Positions 43,005 to 51,670 of a DNA stretch of 64,000 nucleotides are shown piece by piece. The translations under genes were made by a program, and so were the position numbers. The first letter of the stretch is position 1. Each line of letters begins with the position of its first letter. The stretch comes from Pseudohalioglobus sediminis. Lineage in GTDB: Bacteria > Pseudomonadota > Gammaproteobacteria > Pseudomonadales > Halieaceae. Location of the stretch: contig NZ_VTUX01000001.1 of assembly GCF_008370495.1 (NCBI RefSeq), forward strand, positions 124,001 to 188,000, given 5' to 3'. Under the pieces are notes generated by a model, which had not been told where the DNA came from, did no database searches, and was given only the letters and a program-made list of their open reading frames with translations.

Positions 43005-43204
43005 GCCGTTTTGAAAATGCGTTCTCGTCTGCGTTCTCGTCTTATTCCGCCAGCGAGCAACACAATGCCAGGATAGGCACCGACGCCCCGGAAGTGCACG
43101 CCCTGCGCAAATCACTGTTGCGCCGGGGCAAAAGCAACCAGGCTGCCGCCATCACCGGCGGCAGGCAAACCCGCACAGCCAGGCAGCACCAGGGCAAGCG
43201 CTAG
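43001..43204 (+). CDS. Small unknown basic protein, 67 residues
   Basis: Not recognised. It follows the 59-residue gene with a four-base ATGA overlap. The N-terminus is serine- and phenylalanine-rich (MSRFENAFSSAFSSYSASEQ), and the C-terminal half is strongly basic (RKSLLRRGKSNQAAA ... GRQTRTARQHQGKR), which could bind nucleic acid or an acidic partner. A perfect 10-bp hairpin at 43237-43260 ends the unit. The pair thus forms a compact transcript of its own. Confidence 0.6.
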   Translation: MSRFENAFSSAFSSYSASEQHNARIGTDAPEVHALRKSLLRRGKSNQAAAITGGRQTRTARQHQGKR

Positions 43205-43236
43205 CCTCATCACTCCAACTGTCTCTGACCTGCCCC

Positions 43237-43260
43237 CAGCGCGCGGTGATCCGCGCGCTG
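43237..43260. terminator. Hairpin between convergent genes
   Basis: CAGCGCGCGG, loop TGAT, then its exact complement. It lies between the small-gene pair (plus) and the amidohydrolase gene (minus, stop at 43265) and may end both transcripts. There is no long T stretch. Confidence 0.55.
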
Positions 43261-43264
43261 TCAT

Positions 43265-44344
43265 TCACTGCACAGCGGGATTGGCTTTTTCCCAGGCCCG
43301 CACCCGCTTCGCGGCCGCATCAAACAGACGTGCGAAATTGCCTTTGCGAACCTTCTGACTGGTGGCGGGCGTCAACGCGGACCACAGCGGCCGATACTGT
43401 TCAAACACGGCAAAGCTTGCCTGCGGATCCTTGAGGGCGACGTTATCAGTGCCCATGAGGAAGCGATCGGGGTAGCGCTCCAACAGGTCTGCGGTCAGTG
43501 CCGTTGACTGTGGTGAAGCCACAACGTACTTGGCGACTTCGTCCCAGGAGATGTCAAAGTACACATGGTTGAGCGCCGGGTCGCTGAGAATCTCCTCGAT
43601 CATGGCGAGGTGATCCTGCACGGGCTGTACCACCCGGCCCAGGCCGGTGTGCGCCCAGATGATGGTGGCGTCGGGATGCCGCGCCAGCAGGGCCTTGGCC
43701 TGATTGAAGTAGAAACGCCTGGCTTCCGGTTTCGGGAATGGCATGTGAATGTCGTTGTGCATGATGGCAACCAGGCCACTCTCGGCACAGAATTCGAATA
43801 TGCGATCCAGCGCGGGGTCGATCAGGCTCGCGACGTCGCCCTCGACCTTGGCAGACACGAACTCCTTGTGAATGGTGAATTCACCGATGCCGCTGAACAC
43901 ACCCGGAAAGGTCTGTAGCACCCGCCGGATATGGTCCGCGGCATACATGTCGGCGGGGTTGAAGCCGGTAATCATAGGCTCGAAGCGGGCCTGCTGCTCA
44001 AGTGACAGGCCCAGGTATTGCTGCGCGATATAGGCATCGGTAAAGGAGTAATAGTAGAGGCCGGTATCCGCATCGAGATAATAGGTCGGCGCGATGTCGC
44101 CCGTGACCCGGTGGGACCAATGCATCTGCAACGGGATGCCAAACAGCACCGAGCGCTCGACCCGATCACCCACCACCTCGAGGTATTCCCGGGCGGTGAT
44201 GCCTTCCTGCACGTAATTGGTGAGATGCACGTGGGCGTCGTAGTAGTCGTCCTGTGCCGAGGCCGCAGTCGCGAGACCGCCGAGCAAGCCGAGGGTGAGG
44301 CCGGTCAGGCCAAGATTTTTCAGGCGTTTGGTTGTCACGCTCAT
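43265..44344 (-). CDS. Secreted amidohydrolase-2 family metal-dependent hydrolase
   Basis: A 359-residue protein with a signal peptide (to about residue 30, ending ASAQ) and AAGGAG before the ATG. The TIM-barrel ligands are DAHVHL, VAIMHNDIH, IIWAHTGLG and FLMGTDN, the usual order of the amidohydrolase-2 (PF04909) group of hydrolases and decarboxylases. It is 25 bp downstream of a porin gene on the same strand, so the porin probably delivers the substrate to this periplasmic enzyme. Neighbours give no hint to the compound. Confidence 0.85.
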   Translation of the reverse strand: MSVTTKRLKNLGLTGLTLGLLGGLATAASAQDDYYDAHVHLTNYVQEGITAREYLEVVGDRVERSVLFGIPLQMHWSHRVTGDIAPTYYLDADTGLYYYSFTDAYIAQQYLGLSLEQQARFEPMITGFNPADMYAADHIRRVLQTFPGVFSGIGEFTIHKEFVSAKVEGDVASLIDPALDRIFEFCAESGLVAIMHNDIHMPFPKPEARRFYFNQAKALLARHPDATIIWAHTGLGRVVQPVQDHLAMIEEILSDPALNHVYFDISWDEVAKYVVASPQSTALTADLLERYPDRFLMGTDNVALKDPQASFAVFEQYRPLWSALTPATSQKVRKGNFARLFDAAAKRVRAWEKANPAVQ

Positions 44345-44369
44345 GTCTGTTGTCTCCTTGTCTGCAAGC

Positions 44370-45872
44370 CTAGAATTTCATCTCTACGTTGGCGTGAAAT
44401 ACCGTCCCGTCACCGCCGACCTGGTAGGGGATACTGGAGTAACCGATCGGGGAGTCTTTCATGTACAGCAGTTCACCATTGACGCGCACCAGGCGGTGCC
44501 CGAAGGGGTACCAGTTCACACCCACCGCGGTATCCCAGGGGTCGCCATACTCACCGAAGATCTTGGAACCCGCCACATAGCCCTGCAGGGTCTTGGGCAC
44601 GAACATATACGTGGTCTGCAGCTGGAAGCCGTGGTCAAACAACTCGTCCTCGGGGATATCGCCCTCGATAGAGAAGTCATCCACCCAGCGCCAGTAGTAC
44701 TCACCCATGAGCGAGAAGCCCTGGTACTTCATACCGGCGTCCATGGCCAGCATCTGGTAGGTCGCCTCGTTGATGCGCCCGTCGGTATTGAATGCCCCCG
44801 GGTTGAAAATCCGTGTGCCATCCGACAGCCGGATCTGGCTGTTGTTGATATCCTCGGTACCGGGCTGGCTCTGGCGATCCTCGTCGCTGTACGTAAACGC
44901 GACACCAAGGATGGTGGCCAGCTCGGTATGCATGTCGAAATCGTCGATGCCCTTACCCGGTCCGTACTCGCCGGTGGTAGGCATCCAGTCGAGGCGGCCC
45001 GAGAACGTATCCAGGCTGTCGCCGAGGCGGCTGGCGTTCACGCCCAGCTGGGACAGGTTGTTACCCAGCATCACCCTGTAATCCAACCCGGTGGCCAGCT
45101 GCCCTGACGCCCAGATACCGGTGGTGTAACTGGGGCGGAAGAAATCGTCGGCCATGGTGCGGCTATCGAGTTTGACCCAGTGCGGGAAGCTGCCGGCGGT
45201 GGTGCGCGTACCCGGCAATGGATCAATGCCAACGCCGATATCCAGCGCCTCGTTGAAGCGGTACTTCAGGTTGCCGGCCACCACCACCTGGGCACTTTCG
45301 CCCTGGCTGGTATTGGAGGTCCAGGTATAGAGGAGCCAGCGGAAATCGGGGTCGAACAGCCAGCCGTTGAACGTCAGGTTGACCTTGTTGACCTGGAAAT
45401 CATTGCGGATATCGATATCGAATTCGCGCCCGAAGCTGTCGGTATAGGAATCATCCAGGCCCGTCTGGTTCAGGTACCGCACATAGGTCCAGGCGCCGAA
45501 ATTGACGCGCGCCTCGGGCGTGTCGGCGATGGTGACCCCGCCGCCTCCGGTATTGAAGCGACCGATAAGGCTGTCTTCCTCCTCTTCGGGTACCGCTTGT
45601 GCCACGGCGACCTGCTGTTCCGCACCGGTGGCCGGTTCAACAATAATCGTCCGCATTTCCCCGGCGTCGCGCCCTACCAGTTGTTCCAGCTCAGCGATGC
45701 GCGCGTCCCGGGCTGTCAGCTGCGCCTCGAGGCGGCGCTGGTTCTCTTCCAGTGCCAGTATGCGCTGCATGATCGCGTCGCTGTCATCCACGGCACTGGC
45801 CGCGGTGGGAAATAACAGACCCGCGATCGCCAGTACCATTAATTTCTGTGGGGTGTTTCCAGGCTTGGGCAT
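44370..45872 (-). CDS. Outer-membrane porin with N-terminal coiled coil
   Basis: A 500-residue protein with a signal peptide (to about residue 27, TAASA) and AGGAGC before the ATG. Residues about 30-65 are a coiled coil (IMQRILALEENQRRLEAQLTARDARIAELEQLV), followed by an acidic linker and a large beta-barrel with alternating aromatic strands, ending HANVEMKF, whose final Phe is the usual outer-membrane assembly signal. It resembles OprO/P- or DcaP-type porins. It forms an operon with the secreted amidohydrolase that follows. The substrate is unknown. Confidence 0.82.
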   Translation of the reverse strand: MPKPGNTPQKLMVLAIAGLLFPTAASAVDDSDAIMQRILALEENQRRLEAQLTARDARIAELEQLVGRDAGEMRTIIVEPATGAEQQVAVAQAVPEEEEDSLIGRFNTGGGGVTIADTPEARVNFGAWTYVRYLNQTGLDDSYTDSFGREFDIDIRNDFQVNKVNLTFNGWLFDPDFRWLLYTWTSNTSQGESAQVVVAGNLKYRFNEALDIGVGIDPLPGTRTTAGSFPHWVKLDSRTMADDFFRPSYTTGIWASGQLATGLDYRVMLGNNLSQLGVNASRLGDSLDTFSGRLDWMPTTGEYGPGKGIDDFDMHTELATILGVAFTYSDEDRQSQPGTEDINNSQIRLSDGTRIFNPGAFNTDGRINEATYQMLAMDAGMKYQGFSLMGEYYWRWVDDFSIEGDIPEDELFDHGFQLQTTYMFVPKTLQGYVAGSKIFGEYGDPWDTAVGVNWYPFGHRLVRVNGELLYMKDSPIGYSSIPYQVGGDGTVFHANVEMKF

Positions 45873-46028
45873 GTAGCCGCTCCTACTTCGAAGACTGTGC
45901 CAATGCTATAGACACAATAGGTCTGCCCGTCAATCGGGGGAGACAAATTAAGCAATTGATCGCACTTTGCGCACTGCAGCGAATCACCCTGCGGACTGCA
46001 GGGCATTTCACGCCGGGAGTCACAAATT

Positions 46029-46070
46029 GCCGGTGACAGTATGCCCAGTGCATAGCCGGGCGTCACCGGC
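46029..46070. terminator. Long hairpin downstream of the DUF599 gene
   Basis: GCCGGTGAC (46029-46037) and its exact complement (46062-46070) enclose a 24-base loop that can form an inner GCCC/GGGC stem. It may end the DUF599 transcript. No T stretch is present. Confidence 0.4.
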
Positions 46071-46138
46071 GAGCCGCCAATCCCGTGTGCCATTCAAAGG
46101 GGAAACACCGACGACCCCGACCGCCCATGCAGCCTTTA

Positions 46139-46852
46139 TCAGGGCGGGGCAATATACGACCCCTGTATACCCCGCACCGCGGTGGAGCCGAATTCCCTGT
46201 TGTACAGCACGAACACAATGATTGTTGCGGTGACCACGAAAGGCAGCGTCCCCGCCAACCAGCACACCACCGACAGGGCGAAGTAATACGCCCGCAGGCA
46301 ACTGTTGTTGTCGTGGCCGGCGCTGTCCATCAGCCTGGCGAGGTTTTCAACGAACGCCTGTGTCTGCTCCGGGGTCAGCTCCTCGGTGGGCTGCGGCGCA
46401 CTGCCCATAACCACCGCAGCAAACCCGTACTGCCGAAGGCTCCAGGTGACCTTGAAGAAGGCGTAGATGAGTATGAGTAACAGCAGCGCCAGTTTCGCCT
46501 CTATCTGCGCCGCACTCTGGCCCTGGGTGAAGGGTATGTGGGAAGTCAGTTCCGCTATCTGCTCGCTGATGGTGAGGGCGGTGAGCACGGCCGCCAACAG
46601 CAACAGGGTAGTGGAAGCAAAAAACCCCACCACCCGCTCCTGGCTGGCCAGCAGGCCCGCATCCGTCATGCGCATTTCCCGACTCAGCAGGCGTCTGGCC
46701 CAGGCTTCCCGGTGCCAGCGCAGGGAGCGCGACAGGGAAGGCTTGCTATCCTCCCGGCAGGCCCGGTATTTGGCATAGCGGCCATAGCCGATCCAGAGCA
46801 GCGCAAGGTAGGCCAGCGCGACCCACTCCAGGGCATTCAGTGGCAGCGGCAT
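46139..46852 (-). CDS. DUF599 membrane protein
   Basis: A 237-residue protein with four hydrophobic segments (about 9-24, 75-100, 120-142 and 190-220) and GAGGAAG before the ATG. It matches the DUF599 layout: a basic first loop (WHREAWARRLLSREMRMTDAGLLASQ), LTFKVTWSLRQYGFAAVVMGSAP after the third segment, and a tail with SCLRAYYFALSVVCWLAG. The function of this family is not known. It stands alone. Confidence 0.8.
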   Translation of the reverse strand: MPLPLNALEWVALAYLALLWIGYGRYAKYRACREDSKPSLSRSLRWHREAWARRLLSREMRMTDAGLLASQERVVGFFASTTLLLLAAVLTALTISEQIAELTSHIPFTQGQSAAQIEAKLALLLLILIYAFFKVTWSLRQYGFAAVVMGSAPQPTEELTPEQTQAFVENLARLMDSAGHDNNSCLRAYYFALSVVCWLAGTLPFVVTATIIVFVLYNREFGSTAVRGIQGSYIAPP

Positions 46853-46989
46853 GAAGGAGCTTCCTCATTGTGACAGGGCCAGCTTAACCCTATAACAGGC
46901 CCGACGGAATCGGTGCACGCGCGCAACGTCGCAGCATTGCCACAGCGCGGGTGATGGCCAGCCACTGTCTGTCGATAAAATGTGTCAGT

Positions 46990-47448
46990 CTAGTCGTTGT
47001 GTATCGGCTTGCCCTGGGCCGCCAGCTTGGTGCGGATGTAGTCCTCATGGGGAACATAGGTCAGCTCTGACACCCGGCGGATCAGCGCCTCCTCGTACTT
47101 ATCGAGGTCACCGTCGGCGTAGGCCACCTTCCACATGGCCGCGATCAATTGCAGCTTGCGTTCCGCGCTGTAGTGGTCGTTGATCGTGCGGGTAAACTCG
47201 TACAGTGAGGTCGACTCGTCAACGCGTTCGGCGGCCGCCGCCATCAATGCGTTCACTTCACCCGCTTCCAGGTCGAGACTGTCGCGAAGGATGCCAGCCA
47301 TCGCCGCCTCCTCCTGCGCGTCCTCCGTGAAATCCGCGCGACTGGTCTCGATCAGCATGGCCGCCGCCGCGACGTGCAGGCGATGCTGCAGTGCCGTTTC
47401 GCTCTCGGTTTCAGGCATTGTAAACAGGGCTTTCAGGGCATCTATCAT
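46990..47448 (-). CDS. TerB-family protein
   Basis: A 152-residue all-helical cytoplasmic protein with the TerB pattern: LHVAAAAMLIETSRADFTEDAQEEAAMAGILRDSLDLEAGEVNALMAAA, with paired acidic residues in two helices and a second half EFTRTINDHYSAERKLQLIAAMWKVAYADGDLDKYEEALIRRVSELTYV, in which the DGDLDKYEE segment is the family's metal-binding hallmark. TerB-like proteins are linked to tellurite resistance and stress signalling, but single copies such as this one usually have no assigned role. The ribosome site is weak. Confidence 0.85.
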   Translation of the reverse strand: MIDALKALFTMPETESETALQHRLHVAAAAMLIETSRADFTEDAQEEAAMAGILRDSLDLEAGEVNALMAAAAERVDESTSLYEFTRTINDHYSAERKLQLIAAMWKVAYADGDLDKYEEALIRRVSELTYVPHEDYIRTKLAAQGKPIHND

Positions 47449-47559
47449 GGTAAAACACGTAACAGTGGTTGAACTTGTTGCTCTGTGCGGGCACGTGCAT
47501 GGTTATGTACGCCGTCGCCATACCCTACATGACCGGGGCGGCTGCGACTACCTCGCCCT

Positions 47560-49044
47560 TCAGCCAAGGGATTGCTCGAGCGCATGCGCCAGGCTGTAGA
47601 GTGTGGACTCTTCCCAGTGGCGCCCAACAAGCATCATCCCCACCGGCAGGCCATCAATGGTGCCACAGGGAACAGAGAGCGCCGGGTGATGGGTGTTGTT
47701 GAAAGCGATTGTGTTCACCAGCGGGCCGAGTGCTGCCGCCATATTCTCGGCAACCGATGCATCGGCCGCTGGAATCAGGGGGGCCGTGGTCGGCGTTGTG
47801 GGCATCACCAGCGCGTCGTAGCTGGACAGCGCGGCATCGTAGCCAGCGCGCACCACTGGCAGCGCCTCCTGCGCCCGGGAAACGTATTCATAACCGTAGC
47901 GGTTGCCAAGAATCTGGCTGGACAACAGGCTGATGCGCAGGTGGTCGGGCAGTTCGTCGATACGCTCGCGCCACTGGCGCTGGTGTGCCAGGTAGCCCCT
48001 GGGCACCACATCCGGGCGCTCCAGCAGACAGCCATCGTGCTGGAACATCGAGGTCAGCATGGACTGCATCCCGGCAAAGCCTACGCCGCCGGCGATAGCA
48101 TGCACGGGCACCGATACCTCCTCGACCACCGCGCCCAGGGATGCCAGTGAGCGGGCAGCTTCGCGCACGGCGCTGCCCACCAGCGGGTCGTCACCGCCCA
48201 TACTGAAGCCCTCGGTTACCAGGCCGACCCTGAGGCCACTGACATCCCGGCCCAGGGCTTCACTGTAGCGGGAAACCCGCGGATTGTGCTGGCGGCTGTC
48301 GACGCCGTCAGCACCTGCCAGCACATCCAGCAGCAGGGCATTGTCGGCCACGTTTTGCGTCATCGGACCGGTGTGATCGATGTTGGGGTTCATACCGAGT
48401 ATGCCGGTATAGGGCACCAGGCCATAGGTCGGCTTCATGCCGACAATACCGCAATAGGAGGCAGGCACACGGATAGAACCGCCCTGGTCGCAGCCGATGG
48501 CCATATCGACATCACCGTTGGCTACCAACGCGGCTGAGCCGGAGGAACTGCCGCCGGAGGTATGCTGGGGGTGATGAGGGTTGTGCACCGGCCCGGTCGC
48601 CGAGGTATGACTGCCGCCGGAGAAGCAGTAGGCCTCGCAGACAGCCTTACCGGTTATACGGGCGCCAGACTGCAACAGGCGCGTGACGATCTCGGCATCC
48701 CGGTCGGGGATGTAACCGTCCAGGATGGTGGTGCCGCCATTGACGGGCACGCCGGCCAGCAGCACGGTGTCCTTGAGGGCAATCGTGCGCCCGCTGAGGC
48801 TGCCGTTCCCCGTGCCCCGGATATCAGTGTGCAGGTACCACGCCCCCAGCGGGTTGTCTTCGGGGGTTGGCACCCGCCAGGCACGCTCGCCATATTCCTG
48901 CGCCGGCACCGCTACCGACTCCACCAGGGCGGCCACCTCCATGTTGGCTTCTACCAGCGGGCGATACGCATCCCAGTCGCTGCTGCTGATGCCAAGCTCT
49001 GTCGCCGCGCGGGCGAACTCCTGTTCACTGATCTTCGTGTCCAT
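47560..49044 (-). CDS. Amidase-signature family amidase
   Basis: A 494-residue enzyme with the full amidase signature: the lysine is in IALKDTVLLAG, the glycine-serine stretch is GGSSSGSAALVANGDVDMAIGCDQGGSIRVPASYCGIVGMKPT, which contains the cis-serine and the nucleophilic serine (GGSIRVP). The C-terminus has AALGPLVNTIAFNNTHHPALSVPCGTIDGLPVGMMLVGRHWEE, typical of the fold. It hydrolyses amides or aryl acylamides in the cytoplasm. It is not a GatA, because gatB and gatC are absent. A small DUF6435 gene lies 93 bp upstream on the same strand. Confidence 0.92.
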   Translation of the reverse strand: MDTKISEQEFARAATELGISSSDWDAYRPLVEANMEVAALVESVAVPAQEYGERAWRVPTPEDNPLGAWYLHTDIRGTGNGSLSGRTIALKDTVLLAGVPVNGGTTILDGYIPDRDAEIVTRLLQSGARITGKAVCEAYCFSGGSHTSATGPVHNPHHPQHTSGGSSSGSAALVANGDVDMAIGCDQGGSIRVPASYCGIVGMKPTYGLVPYTGILGMNPNIDHTGPMTQNVADNALLLDVLAGADGVDSRQHNPRVSRYSEALGRDVSGLRVGLVTEGFSMGGDDPLVGSAVREAARSLASLGAVVEEVSVPVHAIAGGVGFAGMQSMLTSMFQHDGCLLERPDVVPRGYLAHQRQWRERIDELPDHLRISLLSSQILGNRYGYEYVSRAQEALPVVRAGYDAALSSYDALVMPTTPTTAPLIPAADASVAENMAAALGPLVNTIAFNNTHHPALSVPCGTIDGLPVGMMLVGRHWEESTLYSLAHALEQSLG

Positions 49045-49137
49045 GCTGACGCCCCCGGTGAATACCTACTCAGTGTAGCGCAGGTATTAACCAGCGGGCA
49101 CCTGCGCAGCAGAAGCTGCGTTGGGTGGGCGCAACGG

Positions 49138-49317
49138 TCACGCCGCGCCCGGGGACTTCAGCGCCTCCAGTTTCTGGCGCACAAGCTCGGCCTCTGCTGT
49201 CAGGCTGGAGTACAGCCGGATATTGCCGTTGCGCTGTGCCTCGAACGCGGCCGTGGACAGCTTCTCGTAATCCGCCTGCAGCTTTTTTTCCGGCGACCTG
49301 TTGAATAACCCGAACAT
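49138..49317 (-). CDS. DUF6435-like small protein, 59 residues
   Basis: A short gene with ATG at 49315-49317 and AGGAG just before it. The protein begins MFGLFNRSPEKKLQADYEKL and continues AFEAQRNGNIRLYSSLTAEAELVRQKLEAL, which closely follows the pattern of the DUF6435 family of small proteins common in Gammaproteobacteria. It forms two charged helices and has no membrane segment. Function is unknown. It reads toward the amidase gene, 93 bp away, and could share its transcript. Confidence 0.8.
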   Translation of the reverse strand: MFGLFNRSPEKKLQADYEKLSTAAFEAQRNGNIRLYSSLTAEAELVRQKLEALKSPGAA

Positions 49318-49611
49318 GGTGTTCTCCTGGTTGCAGTCATTTTCTTACTCTATTTACGTGCCGGCCGGTGAATGAGATCTACCCCGGCACCGCCTTCGTC
49401 ACTGCAGGCAGCCACCAGGTGATCACCTGTCCGCCGACATCGGGTTCAATTAAGTGAACGTGGCCAGAGCAAAAGACCGCTGGCCGAGAACAGTCAGGGA
49501 GCTTCGCCTTTCAAAGGCCGCGGGGGTACCGCACAATGCGAGGCTGGACAACGCGGCGGTATTCACTGCGTCGGTCTATACTCCACAAGAATCCCAAAAG
49601 AGGCATCCGCC

Positions 49612-50535
49612 ATGAATTATAAGAATCTTTTCCTTGGAGCAGGCCTGTTGGCCGCCTCCGCTTCGGCTTCGGCGCTCAACATCGCCCTCACCAACGACGA
49701 CGGCTGGTCCACACCCGGCATTCAGGCGCTTTATGAGTCCCTCACCGGCGCCGGCCACAATGTCATCCTGGTCGCGCCACTGGACGGCCAGAGCGGCAGC
49801 GGCACCTCAATCAACATCGGCTCGGTGGAAATTACCCGTCAGGCGGAAAACCAGTACTCGGTAGCGCTGGATGACGGCGAGACCGGCGCCGAACCGGCCA
49901 CCGCCGGCGCCATCGGCCTCAGCCTGGTCGAGGAACAGACCGGCATGATGCCTGACCTGCTGGTCTCGGGCATTAACAGTGGCGCCAACCTGGCGGCGGC
50001 CACCTACACCTCGGGCACCGTGGGCGCAGCCCTGCATGCTGCCGGATTGTTCGTGGGTGGCGTGTCGATCCCCGCTATTGCCGTGAGCACAGACGATCGC
50101 TGCAACGAGGGTGAGGAACTCGGCCCGGCGTGCCGCGAGGTGGCGGATTTCATCGTCGACTACATTGACTATCTCGAGCAGCGCCCCGCTTTCGTGCGCG
50201 GCAGTTCTACCCTGATCCCCAATGGTCGTGCGCTGAATATCAACTATCCGCCGGTAGAACCGAAAGGGGTAAAAGTGGCACGCCAGGGTGAGGCGCCGCT
50301 GCTGGGCGGTTCACTGCGCAGCGTGGTATTCGGTTGCGATGGCTGCTTCGATATCGAAGTCGGCGAATCCACGGGCGGCGGCCTGGCCGGTGTCACACCG
50401 TTCGAGGGCGAGGACGTGCCAAATTCAGACCAGGAGTGGTTTGCCAAAGGCTTCATTACTGTCGTCGTGGTCCAGCCCTACCTGAACGCCAAGGCACAGG
50501 GCCTGCGCGACTACCTGCGCCAGTACCCGGACTAA
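49612..50535 (+). CDS. SurE-like 5'/3'-nucleotidase (acid phosphatase), secreted
   Basis: A 307-residue protein with an N-terminal signal peptide (MNYKNLFLGAGLLAASASASA). The SurE fold follows at once: NIALTNDDGWSTPGI carries the metal-binding Asp-Asp pair, APLDGQSGSGTSI the substrate loop, and LLVSGINSGANLAAATYTSGTVGAALHAA the third metal ligand and the signature. Cytoplasmic SurE acts on nucleotides; an exported version may release phosphate from nucleotides or other phosphate esters in the periplasm. There are two extra cysteine pairs (CNEGEELGPAC, CDGC) that could form disulfides, in keeping with export. A terminator follows. Confidence 0.88.
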   Translation: MNYKNLFLGAGLLAASASASALNIALTNDDGWSTPGIQALYESLTGAGHNVILVAPLDGQSGSGTSINIGSVEITRQAENQYSVALDDGETGAEPATAGAIGLSLVEEQTGMMPDLLVSGINSGANLAAATYTSGTVGAALHAAGLFVGGVSIPAIAVSTDDRCNEGEELGPACREVADFIVDYIDYLEQRPAFVRGSSTLIPNGRALNINYPPVEPKGVKVARQGEAPLLGGSLRSVVFGCDGCFDIEVGESTGGGLAGVTPFEGEDVPNSDQEWFAKGFITVVVVQPYLNAKAQGLRDYLRQYPD

Positions 50536-50546
50536 CCCCTCCTCCA

Positions 50547-50577
50547 CGCCCGCCCCGTTGCGGGCGGGCTCCTTTTG
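50547..50577 (+). terminator. Intrinsic terminator behind the SurE-like gene
   Basis: A GC stem (CGCCCGCC with GGGCGG-type partner around CCGTTGC) runs from 50547 to 50570 and is followed by CTCCTTTT. A second hairpin without T stretch, CGGCACC/GGTGCCG, lies at 50619-50637. Confidence 0.65.
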
Positions 50578-50728
50578 GCGCCATCACCCGCTGATCAGCC
50601 GCTGGTAACACAACTTCACGGCACCCCTGCGGTGCCGCTGTCACCCCTGCTCACACTGCCATACTTCATTCCCTGCCAGGATTTGGAAACTGCACAATCC
50701 AGATATCCTGCTCGCGCGTAAGTTCCAC

Positions 50729-51670
50729 ATGGACGACCCGCCAACACGCACCAGCCAGCGACCTCCGTCATCTGTCATGAAACACATCACCTTTACCATT
50801 TCCGGGCGCCCCGCTGAATCGCCCCCGCGTTGCCCGGGTGTTTATCGCTTTCTGGATGCGGCCGGGCAAGCGTTGTACATCGGCAAAAGCATCAACCTGC
50901 GCGACCGTATTCGCACACACCTGGGCCCGCAGGCGCCCAACACCCGCCAGCATCGCCTGCTGCGCGCCACCGAGCGGGTAGATTGTCGGCCCACTGCCGG
51001 GGAGGCAGGCGCCCTGCTGCTGGAAAACGCCGCTATCAAGCAGGAACTGCCGCAGTTCAATCGTCGCCAGCGCGCGCTGCGCCGTCTCTGGTCGATCACG
51101 CTGGAGCCCGCCGCCAACGACTACCTGCGCGCGGAACTGTGCTGCTTCGCCGATGACGCCGCCGACATTCGCGCGGCCTACGGACACTTTGGCAGCCGCT
51201 ATCATGCGCGCCGGGCGCTGGAACGCCTGGCGCGCGCGGAAATGCTGTGCCCACTTACGCTGGGCCTGGAATCCGGACGCGGCCCCTGCTTCCAGCGCCA
51301 GATTGGCCGCTGCCGCGGTGCCTGTGCCGGGGAAGAAACCGCGGCGGAGCACAATGCCAGGCTGCTGCAGGCGCTGGAGTCGCGCCAGCTGGCGGCCTGG
51401 CCGTGCCCGGGTCCGGTTCTGCTGCGCGAGGCACCGGCAGCGCCACTGCACTGCCAGCCCGCGGAAGAATGGCACCTGTTACACAACTGGATGTACCTGG
51501 GCACCTTTACCGGCATCGCCAGCGCCCGCCGCGCCAGCACGGAAGCAGGGTTGATGTTCGATCGCGACACCTACCGGATTCTGCGCGGCGTATTGCGCGA
51601 TGGCGAGGCGCGACTGTTCAGCCTCGATACCGGCGACCCCGTTGCCTGGGCTGACGCGGCGAGCTCATGA
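50729..51670 (+). CDS. Cho-like GIY-YIG endonuclease (UvrC N-terminal homologue)
   Basis: A 313-residue protein; Met17 (50777) is an alternative start, and neither has a clear ribosome site. The GIY-YIG domain is at about 35-115: [30 protein letters not shown] has the catalytic Tyr, Arg and helix, and [20 protein letters not shown] the conserved glutamate. The rest resembles the Cho family of UvrC-like nucleases, including a cysteine-rich segment ([17 protein letters not shown]). Cho makes the 3' incision in nucleotide excision repair. It overlaps the photolyase gene by four bases (ATGA), forming a DNA-damage repair pair. Confidence 0.88.
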   Translation: MDDPPTRTSQRPPSSVMKHITFTISGRPAESPPRCPGVYRFLDAAGQALYIGKSINLRDRIRTHLGPQAPNTRQHRLLRATERVDCRPTAGEAGALLLENAAIKQELPQFNRRQRALRRLWSITLEPAANDYLRAELCCFADDAADIRAAYGHFGSRYHARRALERLARAEMLCPLTLGLESGRGPCFQRQIGRCRGACAGEETAAEHNARLLQALESRQLAAWPCPGPVLLREAPAAPLHCQPAEEWHLLHNWMYLGTFTGIASARRASTEAGLMFDRDTYRILRGVLRDGEARLFSLDTGDPVAWADAASS

